A stretch of 64,000 nt of DNA from contig CAVOQV010000013.1 in NCBI GenBank assembly GCA_963698435.1, forward strand, positions 38,372-102,371. The letters run 5' to 3'. Source of the DNA: Sva-07 sp963698435. Lineage in GTDB: Bacteria; Actinomycetota; Acidimicrobiia; Acidimicrobiales; Ilumatobacteraceae. The notes under the pieces were generated by a model. The model searched no databases. It had not been told where the DNA came from and saw only the letters and a list, made by a program, of their open reading frames with translations. A program made the position numbers and the translations under genes. Every line of letters starts with the position of its first letter. Within the stretch, counting starts at the first letter, position 1. Below are positions 1-9,311 of the stretch, piece by piece.

Positions 1-981
1 GCCGGCCGGATCGTCAACGACGGGATCATCCGCGAGCTCGAGCCCGACGTCCAGGTGATGCTCGAGACGATGGCCGAGATGGAGCTCCCGCCACTCGAAT
101 CGATGGGCGTCGAGGGCGCACGCGCGTTCATGGAGGCGTCCGGAGCGATGATGCCGCCGGGGCCCGACGTCGGTGAGATCGTCGACGGCACACTCCCCGG
201 CGCCGACAGCACACCGCTGGAGTACCGCGTGTATCGGCCGGCCACCGACGGACCGCACCCGATCACGGTGTACTACCACGGCGGCGGCTGGGTGCTCGGC
301 AGCGCCACGTCCGACGATCCGCTGTGTCGCTACCTGTGCGTCAATTCGAACTCGATCATCGTGTCGGTCAACTACCGCCACGCCCCCGAGGCCCGCTTCC
401 CCGCCGCAGCAGACGATGGCCTCGCCGCGGCGACCTGGATCGCGGAGCACGCACAGGAACTGGGTGGCATTCCCGGCCAACTCGCGGTCGCCGGTTGGAG
501 CGCCGGAGCGAACGTCGCTGCGGTCACCGCCCAGCAGGCGAAGCTCGCTGGCGGCCCGGCGATCTCGGGCCAGGTGCTCCTCAACCCGGTCACCGACGGC
601 ACGACCGAGCGGCCATCACACACCGAGAACGCGGACGGCTACGCACTGACGATGGCGGTCATGAACTGGTTCTGGGACGAGTACTGCGATGCCGACGACC
701 GCACCGATCCGAAGGCCTCGCCCCTGCGTGCCGACGACCTGTCGGGTCTCCCGCCCGCGCTCGTGATCACGTGCCAGTTCGACCCGCTGCGCGACGAGGG
801 CGACGCCTACGCCAGCGCTCTGGCCGACGCCGGTGTCCCGGTCGAGCACCTGCAGTGTCCCGGCCAGACCCACACGTCGATCCCCGCCGTCGACGCCATG
901 GTCACCTCCGAGTACGCCCGCGAGGCGATGGCCGGCGCGCTGAGGTCGTTCCTCGGCGCCGCCGTGACGTCCGGGATCTGA
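1..981 (+). CDS. HSL/family IV-type alpha/beta hydrolase, 5' end probably outside window
   Basis: Likely esterase or lipase of the hormone-sensitive-lipase family (cytoplasmic, no signal peptide). The oxyanion-hole motif HGGGW follows a YYxH context near position 270. The nucleophile elbow is GWSAG near 495-510, the acid is the Asp in TCQFDPLRDEG near 780, and the base is the His in GQTHTSIP near 870. The frame is open from the first base. Residues upstream of the first start codons (GTG 55, ATG 58) read LEPDVQVML, which resembles the conserved N-terminus of this family, so the true start is probably left of the window. The next gene follows after 77 bp. Substrate is unknown. Confidence 0.85.
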   Translation, partial: AGRIVNDGIIRELEPDVQVMLETMAEMELPPLESMGVEGARAFMEASGAMMPPGPDVGEIVDGTLPGADSTPLEYRVYRPATDGPHPITVYYHGGGWVLGSATSDDPLCRYLCVNSNSIIVSVNYRHAPEARFPAAADDGLAAATWIAEHAQELGGIPGQLAVAGWSAGANVAAVTAQQAKLAGGPAISGQVLLNPVTDGTTERPSHTENADGYALTMAVMNWFWDEYCDADDRTDPKASPLRADDLSGLPPALVITCQFDPLRDEGDAYASALADAGVPVEHLQCPGQTHTSIPAVDAMVTSEYAREAMAGALRSFLGAAVTSGI

Positions 982-987
982 CCCACG

Positions 988-1024
988 ACGTCACAGGGCC
1001 ACGTCACAGGGCCGCGTCACGGGC
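988..1024. repeat. short tandem repeat, 13-bp unit, about 2.8 copies
   Basis: Two exact copies of acgtcacagggcc (988-1000 and 1001-1013) are followed by a partial, slightly changed copy. They fill the gap between the hydrolase stop and the helicase promoter. Function unknown. Confidence 0.6.
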
Positions 1025-1058
1025 AACTCGGTGACAGCCCGTCGGTAGCGTCGGGGAG

Positions 1059-4058
1059 ATGGCCTCGCTCACACGTCACCGGCCTGCGCACGTTGCGCAG
1101 GGGACGTGGCGAAGCGGCGCGCTGCACGTGTGGGGCTGGAACGGCCTCGACACGGCGCCGATGGCGTGGCTCTACGGCGGGTTCCGTCGTCTCGACGCCG
1201 ACGGGTTCCGCACCGGTTGGCACGACACCCCGGTCTCCTACGGCGCGATCGGACGGATCAGCCTCGACATCGACGGCCGACCGTCGCTCCACGCCTCGTC
1301 GGTGCAGCTCGATGCGATGGGCACCGCGGTCTGGCTGTCGGAACTGCCCGCTTCGGAGTTCCTCTCGGACTCGCTCGCATGGTTCGCTCGGGTCGCCGAA
1401 CTGGCCCGTCGTACCGTGTCGGCCGGACGCATCACTCCGGTGATCACGAACGAAGGCCCATTCACCGTCGCCCGATGGAAACCGGTCACCACCGAGAACA
1501 TCGACGCGACGATCGCGGCGCTTGGCGCGTCGATGCCACCGATCTGCACCGCCGGCTCGGGCGTCGACGCTGCCACGATCTACTCCCAGCTCGTCGACGG
1601 CATCGCCCGGGCGTTCCTCTTCCAATACGGCTGGAAGGCTGACCTCGGTCGCCAGCGCAAGCCCGAGGCGCAGGCGCTGCGGGCCACGTTCGGCGCCCTC
1701 GCCAAACCCGACCACGTGGTCCGTGGCGGCACCGACGAGTTCGACGACGCGCTCCACCATCTGCGCGACGAACTCGAGCGCCACCAACGCCGCCTCGCCG
1801 GCGAACCGGTGGTCATCCCTCGCATCCGCCTGTTGATCTCGGACGATCCAGGCGACCCCTGGATCGTCCGCCTCGAACTGGTCGACGATCGCGACAGCGC
1901 CCGCTGGTGCACCACCAACGACGTGTGGGACGCCAACGACAACGCCACCGAGGTCGCCAAGGGCCCTCAACACCTCGACCGGTTGAAGGAATTGATCGGC
2001 GCCACCGTCGAGCAGATCAAAACGATTCCCGGCCTGGCCGATCTCGCACTCGAACACGAACCGACACAGGTCGAACTCGAGCTCGACGTCGCCGAGGACT
2101 TCCTCGACATCGCCCCCGTCGAGCTGCAACGCATGGGGGTCGAGCTGATCGGCCCGGAACGACTGATCCGCTCCCGCGTCAGCATCAACGGCGAAGCAAC
2201 ACCGTCGCCGGCCGACGACCGCAAGAAGCAGTTCGGCGCCGAGGCGCTCGTCGAATGGAAGATGGTGATCGGCGACGAGGAGATCTCCGAGGCCGAAATC
2301 GCCCGCGCGGAGGAAGTGGGCGCGACGCTGCTGCACACCGGCCACCGCTGGGTGCGCATCGACGCCGACGACCTCCGCCGCAAGCGCGCCAAGCTCACCG
2401 ACCTCCGGACCACCAAGGCGGTGGTCACCCCCATCGAGCTGCTGCGTCTCGCGAACGACGAGAGCCTCGGCGGCGACCCCGACGACGCGGACCGCGACGC
2501 CGGTGACGGCCCGCCACCGCTGGTCACGCTGGGGGACGGGTTCGACGAGTCGACGTCGACCAACGCCGACTGGGTGCGCAACCTGCTCGCCGGGCTCCCG
2601 GACGAGCGCCTCGACGAGACCCACGAGTCGACCGAGTTCGCCGGCGAGCTGCGCCACTACCAGCGGCGGGCCCTGTCGTGGCTGCAGTTCCTCGCCAAGC
2701 TGGGCCTCGGGGGCTGCCTCGCCGACGACATGGGCCTCGGCAAGACGGCGACCACCCTCGCCCACCTCCTCGAACGACCAGGCCCGCACCTGGTGGTGTG
2801 CCCGCTGAGCGTCGTGCGCAACTGGAGTCAGGAGGCCGCCCGGTTCACACCGAAGCTCGACGTGACCATCCACCACGGCGCCAATCGCAAGCAGGCCGAC
2901 GACGACACCACATTGTTCGTCACCGACCGCGAACGTCAGCTCGTGATCACGACCTACGGACTGCTCCCACGCGACCTGGAACACCTCGGCGACGTCGAGT
3001 GGTCGACCGTGGTGCTCGACGAGGCACAGATGGTGAAGAACCCCAACACCAAAGCCGCACGGGCGGTACGCCAGTTGCACGCCGGACAGAAGCTCGCCCT
3101 CACCGGCACGCCGGTCGAGAACCGTCTCAGCGAGCTGTGGTCGATCCTCGACGCCGTCAACCCTGGCCTGCTCGGCAGCCTGCAGAAGTTCCGCGAGCGC
3201 TTCGGCACGCCGATCGAACGGCATGGCGACGACGCCGCCGCCGCCCGGCTTCGCCACATCACGCAACCGTTCATCCTGCGGCGGACCAAGGCCGACAAAC
3301 GCCTGCTGCCGGACCTGCCCGACAAGATCGAACAGATCGCCTACGCCAAGCTCACCCGCGAGCAGGCGACGCTCTATCAGCAGGTGGTCGACCAGCTCCT
3401 GGCCGACGCCGAGCAGGCCAAGGGCATGCGCCGCCGCGGCCTCGTCCTCGCCGCGCTGATGCGCCTCAAGCAGATCTGCAACCACCCGGCCCACGCGCTC
3501 GGCGACGGGTCGCGCCTCGCCGGCCGGTCGGGCAAACTCACCCGCTTCGACGAACTCGTCACCGAACTGCTCGATGCCGACGAACGAGCCCTGGTGTTCA
3601 CCCAGTTCCGCGAGATGGGGGAACTGCTGCGCACCCATGTCAGCGAACAGTTCCATTTCGATGCCCCGTTCCTCCACGGCGGTGTGTCGAGGACCGGCCG
3701 CGATCGGATGGTCGACGCGTTCCAGGACGGTTCCGGCCCGCCCCTGCTGCTGGTGTCGTTGAAGGCGGGCGGCACCGGTCTCAACCTCACCGCCGCCAGC
3801 CAGGTCATCCACTACGACCGCTGGTGGAACCCGGCGGTCGAGGACCAGGCCACCGACAGAGCGTGGCGCATCGGCCAGCACCGCACCGTCAACGTCCACA
3901 AGTTGGTGTGCGAGGGCACCGTCGAGGAACGAATCGGCGTGATCATCGACGACAAGCGCAAGCTCGCCGAGTCGGTCGTCGGCGCCGGCGAGGCCTGGCT
4001 GTCGGAGTTGTCGACCGACGAGTTGCGCGACCTGGTGGTGCTGGAGATGGACTCGTGA
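1059..4058 (+). CDS. Snf2/RapA-like SF2 ATPase (DEAD/DEAH helicase family)
   Basis: DNA-dependent ATPase of the bacterial SNF2 family, 999 residues. The first ~510 residues are a family-associated N-terminal region. The ATPase lobes follow: motif I GLGKT near 2732, motif II DEAQ near 3016, motif III LTGTP near 3100. In the second lobe LKAGGTGLNLT lies near 3763, then WWNP and the RAWRIGQ motif near 3860. The ATG at 1059 is preceded by TAGCGT at 1046-1051, a spacing that suggests a leaderless start. A SWIM zinc-finger gene follows after 25 bp; this pairing is common in actinobacteria and suggests the two proteins act together on DNA. The exact role (repair, remodelling or transcription recycling) cannot be read from sequence. 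Confidence 0.93.
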   Translation: MASLTRHRPAHVAQGTWRSGALHVWGWNGLDTAPMAWLYGGFRRLDADGFRTGWHDTPVSYGAIGRISLDIDGRPSLHASSVQLDAMGTAVWLSELPASEFLSDSLAWFARVAELARRTVSAGRITPVITNEGPFTVARWKPVTTENIDATIAALGASMPPICTAGSGVDAATIYSQLVDGIARAFLFQYGWKADLGRQRKPEAQALRATFGALAKPDHVVRGGTDEFDDALHHLRDELERHQRRLAGEPVVIPRIRLLISDDPGDPWIVRLELVDDRDSARWCTTNDVWDANDNATEVAKGPQHLDRLKELIGATVEQIKTIPGLADLALEHEPTQVELELDVAEDFLDIAPVELQRMGVELIGPERLIRSRVSINGEATPSPADDRKKQFGAEALVEWKMVIGDEEISEAEIARAEEVGATLLHTGHRWVRIDADDLRRKRAKLTDLRTTKAVVTPIELLRLANDESLGGDPDDADRDAGDGPPPLVTLGDGFDESTSTNADWVRNLLAGLPDERLDETHESTEFAGELRHYQRRALSWLQFLAKLGLGGCLADDMGLGKTATTLAHLLERPGPHLVVCPLSVVRNWSQEAARFTPKLDVTIHHGANRKQADDDTTLFVTDRERQLVITTYGLLPRDLEHLGDVEWSTVVLDEAQMVKNPNTKAARAVRQLHAGQKLALTGTPVENRLSELWSILDAVNPGLLGSLQKFRERFGTPIERHGDDAAAARLRHITQPFILRRTKADKRLLPDLPDKIEQIAYAKLTREQATLYQQVVDQLLADAEQAKGMRRRGLVLAALMRLKQICNHPAHALGDGSRLAGRSGKLTRFDELVTELLDADERALVFTQFREMGELLRTHVSEQFHFDAPFLHGGVSRTGRDRMVDAFQDGSGPPLLLVSLKAGGTGLNLTAASQVIHYDRWWNPAVEDQATDRAWRIGQHRTVNVHKLVCEGTVEERIGVIIDDKRKLAESVVGAGEAWLSELSTDELRDLVVLEMDS

Positions 4059-4083
4059 GCTGCCGTCGCGATCGGGTGGTCTC

Positions 4084-4878
4084 ATGACTCGACCGCGCAA
4101 GCCGTTCGGCGCCAACCATCCGGGGCGGCTCCCTGCGACGATGATGAAGGTGCTGGCCGCCGAGATGAGCGACCCGTCACGCCTGCGGCGCGGGAAGCAG
4201 TACGCCAAGGACGGTTCGGTGCTCGACATCGTGATCGATCCGGGCACCGTCACGTGCGAGATCCAGGGCTCGCGCTCCACGCCGTACATCGCAGTGGTCG
4301 CGGTGAGTCCCGGCGACGGGATGCCGCTGCGCCGCGACGTGAAGTTCACGTGCACCTGTCCCGACAACGACAACTGGGACGACTACGCGTGCAAGCACGT
4401 CGTGGCCACGATGTTCGCCCTCAGCGACGAGTTCCTCCTCGAACCCGAACTGCTCGACCTGTGGCGCAACCGGGCGTCCGACCATGACGTCGAGCTCGAT
4501 GACGAGCTCGACGACGACACAGAGTCCGATCGCGAGTCCGATCGCGAGTCCGACCGCGAGTCCGATCGCGAGTCCGACCGCGAGGACCGGTTCGAACGCA
4601 GCGCCGACCCGGGCGACGCAGCGCCCTCTCGTCGGGTCGGGTCCGCGAGAACCGGGAGGCATCTGCGGTTGGTTCGACCAGACGAGGGCGCAACGCAACG
4701 GCGTGAGCCGCCTCGTCCTCCGACGGATCCGCTGGCCGACCTCCTGGGTCTTCCAGCTGGCACCGAGCTGCCCGAGGTGCCCGAGATCGAGCGCATCGAG
4801 CCGACACTCCCGAGGTCACGCGAACTGGCCTCCGTGCTCCGCGATGCCGTGGCCAACCTGCGCATCGAGTGGGACTGA
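4084..4878 (+). CDS. SWIM zinc-finger protein
   Basis: A 264-residue protein with the SWIM pattern CxC...CxH (CTCPDN...ACKH, positions ~4350-4400), a predicted zinc-binding module for nucleic-acid or protein contacts. An acidic/charged linker holds five ESDR tetrapeptides from a 12-bp tandem repeat (4522-4581). The C-terminal part is less conserved in appearance. It lies 25 bp downstream of the Snf2 gene on the same strand and is probably co-transcribed with it. A partner role with the helicase is inferred from context. Confidence 0.85.
   Translation: MTRPRKPFGANHPGRLPATMMKVLAAEMSDPSRLRRGKQYAKDGSVLDIVIDPGTVTCEIQGSRSTPYIAVVAVSPGDGMPLRRDVKFTCTCPDNDNWDDYACKHVVATMFALSDEFLLEPELLDLWRNRASDHDVELDDELDDDTESDRESDRESDRESDRESDREDRFERSADPGDAAPSRRVGSARTGRHLRLVRPDEGATQRREPPRPPTDPLADLLGLPAGTELPEVPEIERIEPTLPRSRELASVLRDAVANLRIEWD
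4522..4581 (+). repeat. five 12-bp tandem copies encoding ESDR
   Basis: Five in-frame copies of gagtccgaycgc sit inside the SWIM gene. Copy-number change would lengthen or shorten a charged linker by four residues without breaking the frame. Confidence 0.85.
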
Positions 4879-4925
4879 TCCCCACACCTTCGTCGGGTGC
4901 CCTCCACGCAGCGTGAGCACGCCCC

Positions 4926-4931
4926 TACACT
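4926..4931 (+). promoter_or_regulatory. -10 hexamer of the moxR gene, leaderless arrangement
   Basis: TACACT lies 6 nt before the ATG at 4938, with no ribosome-binding site between. No convincing -35 is seen. Confidence 0.5.
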
Positions 4932-4937
4932 CGGCGC

Positions 4938-5888
4938 ATGGTGTCCACTGCCGCTCAGGTCGCCGACGCACTGCTCAACAACGTCGATCGAGTCGTTCGT
5001 GGCAAGCGCGACGAGATCCGACTGGCACTGTGCTGCCTGCTCACCGAAGGACACCTGCTGCTCGACGACGTCCCCGGCACCGGCAAGACCAGCCTCGCCA
5101 AGGCGATCGCCAACTCGATCGCAGGAACGTGGACCCGCGTCCAGTTCACCCCCGATCTCTTGCCGACCGACATCACCGGCGTGATGGTGTTCGACCAACG
5201 CACGAGCACCTTTGCGTTTCGCGAGGGACCTGTGTTCACCAACGTTCTGATCGGCGACGAAATCAACCGCGGCAGCCCCAAGACCCAGTCGGCCCTGCTC
5301 GAAGTGATGGAGGAGCGCCAGGTGACCGCCGACGGCGTGAGTCGGTTGGTCCCCCGTCCGTTCTTCGTGATCGCCACCCAGAACCCACGCGACTTCCAGG
5401 GCACGTTCCCCCTGCCCGACGTCCAGCTGGACCGGTTTGCGATGCGGCTCACACTCGGGTATGCCGACCCGGACACCGAGGTGTCGATCCTGGAAGGATT
5501 CCATCGCCACCGCGCCGAGGACGATCTCGAACCGGTCACCGACCCCGCAGAACTCGATCGAGCGATCAGCGAGATCGACGGTGTCAGCACGGTCACCTCG
5601 ATTCACGACTACATCGTGAAGATCGCGAACGCGAGTCGCGTCCATCCCGACCTGCGCCTCGGCGCCTCCACGCGAGGCACGCTCACGATGCTGCGCGTCG
5701 CACGGGCGTTCGCCGCCACCGACGGCCGCGACTTCGTGATCCCCGACGACGTCAAGTCGGTCGCTGCCCCGGTGTTCGCACATCGCATGGCGCTGACCGC
5801 CGAGGCCGAGCTACGCGGTGCGACCGTCGAGACCGTCCTGGCCGACATCATCGACGACATCCCGGTACCCCGCAAACGAGAGAGCTGA
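4938..5888 (+). CDS. MoxR-family AAA+ ATPase
   Basis: A 316-residue AAA+ chaperone-like ATPase. Walker A is PGTGKTSLAK near 5080, Walker B plus the family signature GDEINRGSPKTQSALLE near 5253-5305, and a sensor-type TQNPRDFQG near 5378-5400. The C-terminal lid ends at 316. MoxR ATPases typically act with DUF58/VWA proteins on metal insertion or protein maturation, and here the next gene (2-bp gap) is DUF58 followed by a transglutaminase-like gene, the classic trio. The start is the ATG at 4938, preceded by a leaderless-type -10. Confidence 0.95.
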   Translation: MVSTAAQVADALLNNVDRVVRGKRDEIRLALCCLLTEGHLLLDDVPGTGKTSLAKAIANSIAGTWTRVQFTPDLLPTDITGVMVFDQRTSTFAFREGPVFTNVLIGDEINRGSPKTQSALLEVMEERQVTADGVSRLVPRPFFVIATQNPRDFQGTFPLPDVQLDRFAMRLTLGYADPDTEVSILEGFHRHRAEDDLEPVTDPAELDRAISEIDGVSTVTSIHDYIVKIANASRVHPDLRLGASTRGTLTMLRVARAFAATDGRDFVIPDDVKSVAAPVFAHRMALTAEAELRGATVETVLADIIDDIPVPRKRES

Positions 5889-5890
5889 AC

Positions 5891-7002
5891 GTGCTCACCA
5901 AGTCGGGCCTCGGCGCGGTCGTGACCGCTCTGGTGCTCGGTGTCGTCGGCTGGTTGTGGAACTACGAGGAGATCATCATCGCGGCGTTCGCGATCGGCGC
6001 CGTGTTCCTGATCGCCGTCTGGGTGTCCCAGCGCCCGTTGCGCGCCACGGTGAGCTCGCCGGCTGCGAGCGGTACGAGTCCCTCGCAGCGACCCCATCGT
6101 GATCGACTACCGAGTGCGCAACTCGACCCGGTTCCGATCCGGGCATGCGACGATCATCGACCGGTGCGACGAGGCGGAGGCTCGCATCGATGTCCCGCCC
6201 GTCGCTTCGAACTCCGAGCGCACCGTCACCGGGTCGATTCCGACTCGCCGACGCGGCGTGTTCGACGTCGGCCCCTTCGAGATCGAACGAATCGATCCGT
6301 TCTGGCTGACCGTCGGCCGACGGCGCGACAGCACCACCGCCTCGGTGATCGTCCACCCCAAGATCTACGACCTGGTCGGGCCTCATGGCGCCGTTCGCGT
6401 CGTCGAGAACGAGTCGGTGCTGCGACGAGCGACGGCGGACCCGATGTCGGGATTCGTGTCGATGCGCGAGTACGTCGCCGGAGACGATCCGCGAATGATC
6501 CACTGGCCGACGACGGCGCGAACCGGCACGCTGATGGTGCGCGAGCACGTCGAGGTGCGACGTCCGGAGTTCACCGTGGTTCTCGACACGGCACCGTCGG
6601 CAGGGACTCCTGACGACTTCGAGGAAGCTGTCGACGTAGCCGCAACTCTCGCCGTACACGCCCTGCGCACCGGCCTCGACGTGGTGGTTCGCACGACCGA
6701 CGAGCATCATGCCGGTCGCCCCACCCCGCTGGTGACGGACGCGCCGGTGCTGGACCTGCTCACGCCGGTGCAGCAGTCCGGCGAGCGGCAGCTTGTTGCC
6801 GGTCGCCGCGTTGTTCACCGGCGGGTTCGATCAGACGTCGATCGTGTTCGTCACCGGCCCGACGGGACCATCGAGTCGCTTCGCGACATCGGAGCGGATG
6901 TCGATCGTACGTATCGGCGACGGCGCCGTGGGCGGGCCGGGCATCGTCCTGGCAGCGAACGATGCTCTCGAGTTCGTCCGACGCTGGCGGTCGTGGGGAT
7001 GA
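5891..7002 (+). CDS. DUF58 family protein, frame-broken
   Basis: Starts with GTG 5891, two bases after the moxR stop. Two membrane helices (about 5906-6015) lead into a DUF58 domain. The frame must be changed to read it: one base appears missing near 6051 and another near 6086, giving the family context GDPIVIDYRV, and one extra base lies near 6780. After that it runs to TGA 7000-7002, overlapping the next ATG as ATGA. The central block 6099-6780 contains the DUF58 signature GDDPRMIHWPTTART. With these corrections it is about 370 residues, normal for the family. The indels may be assembly errors; alternatively the gene is decayed. Confidence 0.8.
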
Positions 7003-9311
7003 CGGCGGTGACGACCGCGACGACGAGCGGTCCGGCGACAGCGGAGACCGCCGCGGTCGCCGAGCCCGCTGCCGACACGAACGACCGCTGGCTCGTCCGG
7101 ATACGGATCATGACGATCGCGGTCGGATTCACGATCGTCGGCGCAGCGGCGGGCGACATCTTCGACCAGAGCGAGTGGACGCTCGTGATCGCCCCGTTGC
7201 CGGCGGCGGCGGTGGCGGTGGCGCTCGTGGCACGGCCCGCGTTGGCGCGGGCCGTGGGAGCCGCAGCGGCGGTGCTCCTCGCGGTCGGGCTCACCGTTGC
7301 GGTCGCCGGCGGGTCTGCCGGCGACATCGTTCGCTCCTTCACCTCGGGGATCCAGGGCCTGTTGTCGACCGACTGGCCCAGCCCGGAGCAGCCCGACCTC
7401 CTCGGCGCGGTCGCTGCCGCCCTCGCCACCGCCTGTGCCATCAGCGCCGAGATCGCTACCCGACGACGATTCCATCTGCTCGGGTTGCTTCCGTTGCTGA
7501 TGGTGTACCTCGGAGTCGTCGCTCTCAGTGCACCGCTGGGCGTCACCTGGTCCTGGCTGATCGGCCTCGCCGCCGTCTCACTGGTCTTCGCGCTGCTCCG
7601 CAACGACGGCACGCTGGCCGAGCGACTCGTCCTGCTGCGCGGCGAGCGCCGGTTGGTGCCGCTGGTCGTCGGCGCAGCCGTACTGGTCGCCCTGGCGGCG
7701 GTGCCGGTCTCGCTCGGCGAACGGGCCGACCCGCGACGCAACGACCCGGCCGAACAGACTGCGCCGCTGCTCGATCCGATCGAGGCCACACTGGCGCTCC
7801 GTGCGCTGGACCCACCGGCAGTTCTCCACGTCGCAACGCCGACGGACGGCGGCGCGCTCCCCATCCGGTGGCGCACCGCAGCGTTGGCGACCTATGACGG
7901 TCGGCGCTGGTCGCCGAGCCTCACCCTGCGACCGATCGGCTCGACGCTGGGCGCGGCTGCCGACTCGACGATCAGCGCCGACGTCAGCTTCCTCGACGAC
8001 AATCTGACCCTGGTACCGCTCCCCGGTCCTCCGGTCGAGGTCGGCGCCGCGGTCGAGACCGACGCCGAACGCACCGTGGTCAGGCTCGCGGAACGACCCG
8101 CGCCCGGTGCCGTCATCGGCGTGGTCGCCAACGCTCCTGCCACCGCGACCGATGCGGTCGCGGTCGGGGTCGCAACCCGGGTTGTGGACGAGACCACGTC
8201 CGGCCTGACGCAGCTCGCCGAAGGCCTGGCCGGCGATGGCGACGCCCTCGAACGGCTCAGCCGACTCGCGGCGGCGATGCGCGAGGACTTCGTGCTCGAC
8301 AGCAACGTCCAGGGTGGGGGCCTCGAGCAAGCATTGATCGACCGGTTCCTCCGCGACACCCAGCGAGGGACGAGCGAACAGTTCGCCACCTCGTTCGTCT
8401 TGCTCGCACGCTCGCTCGGGATCGAAGCTCGGGTGGCCACGGGCTTCGTCGCAGCCGGCGAGTCGGCGATCGGTGCCGCCGGCGAGTCGCTGGAGCTGAC
8501 ATCGGCCGACGCTCAGGTCTGGCCCGAGGTACAGCTCGCCGACGGCAGTTGGATCACCTACGACCCGGTTCCGGAACAGGAAACGACCGACGGCGCTCCG
8601 CCACCTCCTGAGCCACAGGTGCAGACGCCCGCCGCTCCTCAGCCGCCGATCGCTCCACCGCCCGAGTCGGACAGCGAGTCGACCACCGATGACGAGGCCG
8701 TCGACCTCACCGCGGACAGCGCCCTGTCGACGGCGCTCACCTGGGTGGTTCGCGGCTCGCTCGCCTTGTCCATCGTCGTGTTGCCGCTGCTGATCGTCGC
8801 CGGCCTGATTCTCGGCGCGAAGTATCGACGACGGCGGCGACGGCTCAAGGCACACGACCCGGCTGAGCGGATCAGGGGAGCGTGGGCCTCGGCCACCGAT
8901 GCGCTGGTCGACGCCGGCATGCGGATCGGTCGCTCCACGACCAACACCGAGATCGCTGCCGATGGCGCCCCGTATGCACCCGACGCGTCGCCGCAGCTGC
9001 GGCGCCTGGCGACGATGTCGAGTGCTGCCACCTTCGGAACGCCCCGCCATCCCGACGTGCTTGCCGAGGACGCTCTGTCGTGTCTCGTGACGGTGGAACG
9101 AGCGATGACGTCGACGCGCACACGTTGGCAACGCCTCCGGTGGCGACTCGCTGTGCGATCGTTCCGGTCCGCGACAGTTCACCCGTCGCCGAGTGACGTT
9201 CGACTGTCGACGGTCACGGCGTCGTCGTGGTCGTCGTTGCCGTGGTGGCCGTGGTCGTCGTGGTGGTCGTCGTGGTGGTCGTGGTGGTGGTCGTCGGGGC
9301 GGACGCCGTGA
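6999..9311 (+). CDS. membrane transglutaminase-like (TgpA/DUF4129-type) protein lacking catalytic Cys and His
   Basis: About 770 residues. The start ATG overlaps the DUF58 stop (ATGA). Around six to seven hydrophobic helices occupy residues ~40-260, then an extracytoplasmic region with a transglutaminase-core fold, a Pro-rich linker, one more helix (~8740-8810) and a basic cytoplasmic tail. In the core, where this family has a GYCEQFA-type motif, the protein has GTSEQFA (Ser at residue 459, bases 8373-8375). Where DAHxWPEV is expected it has DAQVWPEV (Gln 506). The third residue, Asp 522 in TYDPVP, is kept. So two of three catalytic positions are changed and I expect no Cys-protease/transglutaminase activity. 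The last ~100 bp read as a Trp/Ser-rich tail that overlaps the opposing gene. A frame break near 9180 giving an end at 9196 is possible. Confidence 0.85.
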   Translation: MTAVTTATTSGPATAETAAVAEPAADTNDRWLVRIRIMTIAVGFTIVGAAAGDIFDQSEWTLVIAPLPAAAVAVALVARPALARAVGAAAAVLLAVGLTVAVAGGSAGDIVRSFTSGIQGLLSTDWPSPEQPDLLGAVAAALATACAISAEIATRRRFHLLGLLPLLMVYLGVVALSAPLGVTWSWLIGLAAVSLVFALLRNDGTLAERLVLLRGERRLVPLVVGAAVLVALAAVPVSLGERADPRRNDPAEQTAPLLDPIEATLALRALDPPAVLHVATPTDGGALPIRWRTAALATYDGRRWSPSLTLRPIGSTLGAAADSTISADVSFLDDNLTLVPLPGPPVEVGAAVETDAERTVVRLAERPAPGAVIGVVANAPATATDAVAVGVATRVVDETTSGLTQLAEGLAGDGDALERLSRLAAAMREDFVLDSNVQGGGLEQALIDRFLRDTQRGTSEQFATSFVLLARSLGIEARVATGFVAAGESAIGAAGESLELTSADAQVWPEVQLADGSWITYDPVPEQETTDGAPPPPEPQVQTPAAPQPPIAPPPESDSESTTDDEAVDLTADSALSTALTWVVRGSLALSIVVLPLLIVAGLILGAKYRRRRRRLKAHDPAERIRGAWASATDALVDAGMRIGRSTTNTEIAADGAPYAPDASPQLRRLATMSSAATFGTPRHPDVLAEDALSCLVTVERAMTSTRTRWQRLRWRLAVRSFRSATVHPSPSDVRLSTVTASSWSSLPWWPWSSWWSSWWSWWWSSGRTP

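Noticed and set aside
1017..4373. Minus-strand open frame of over 1100 codons opposite the Snf2 gene
   Set aside because: It is the antisense shadow of a high-GC gene; its translation is low-complexity and matches no family, while the plus strand has all helicase motifs.
8370..8378. Ser in place of Cys as a simple base-call error
   Set aside because: The frame is intact here and the His position is also changed, so a single miscall would not restore the site; kept as a finding.
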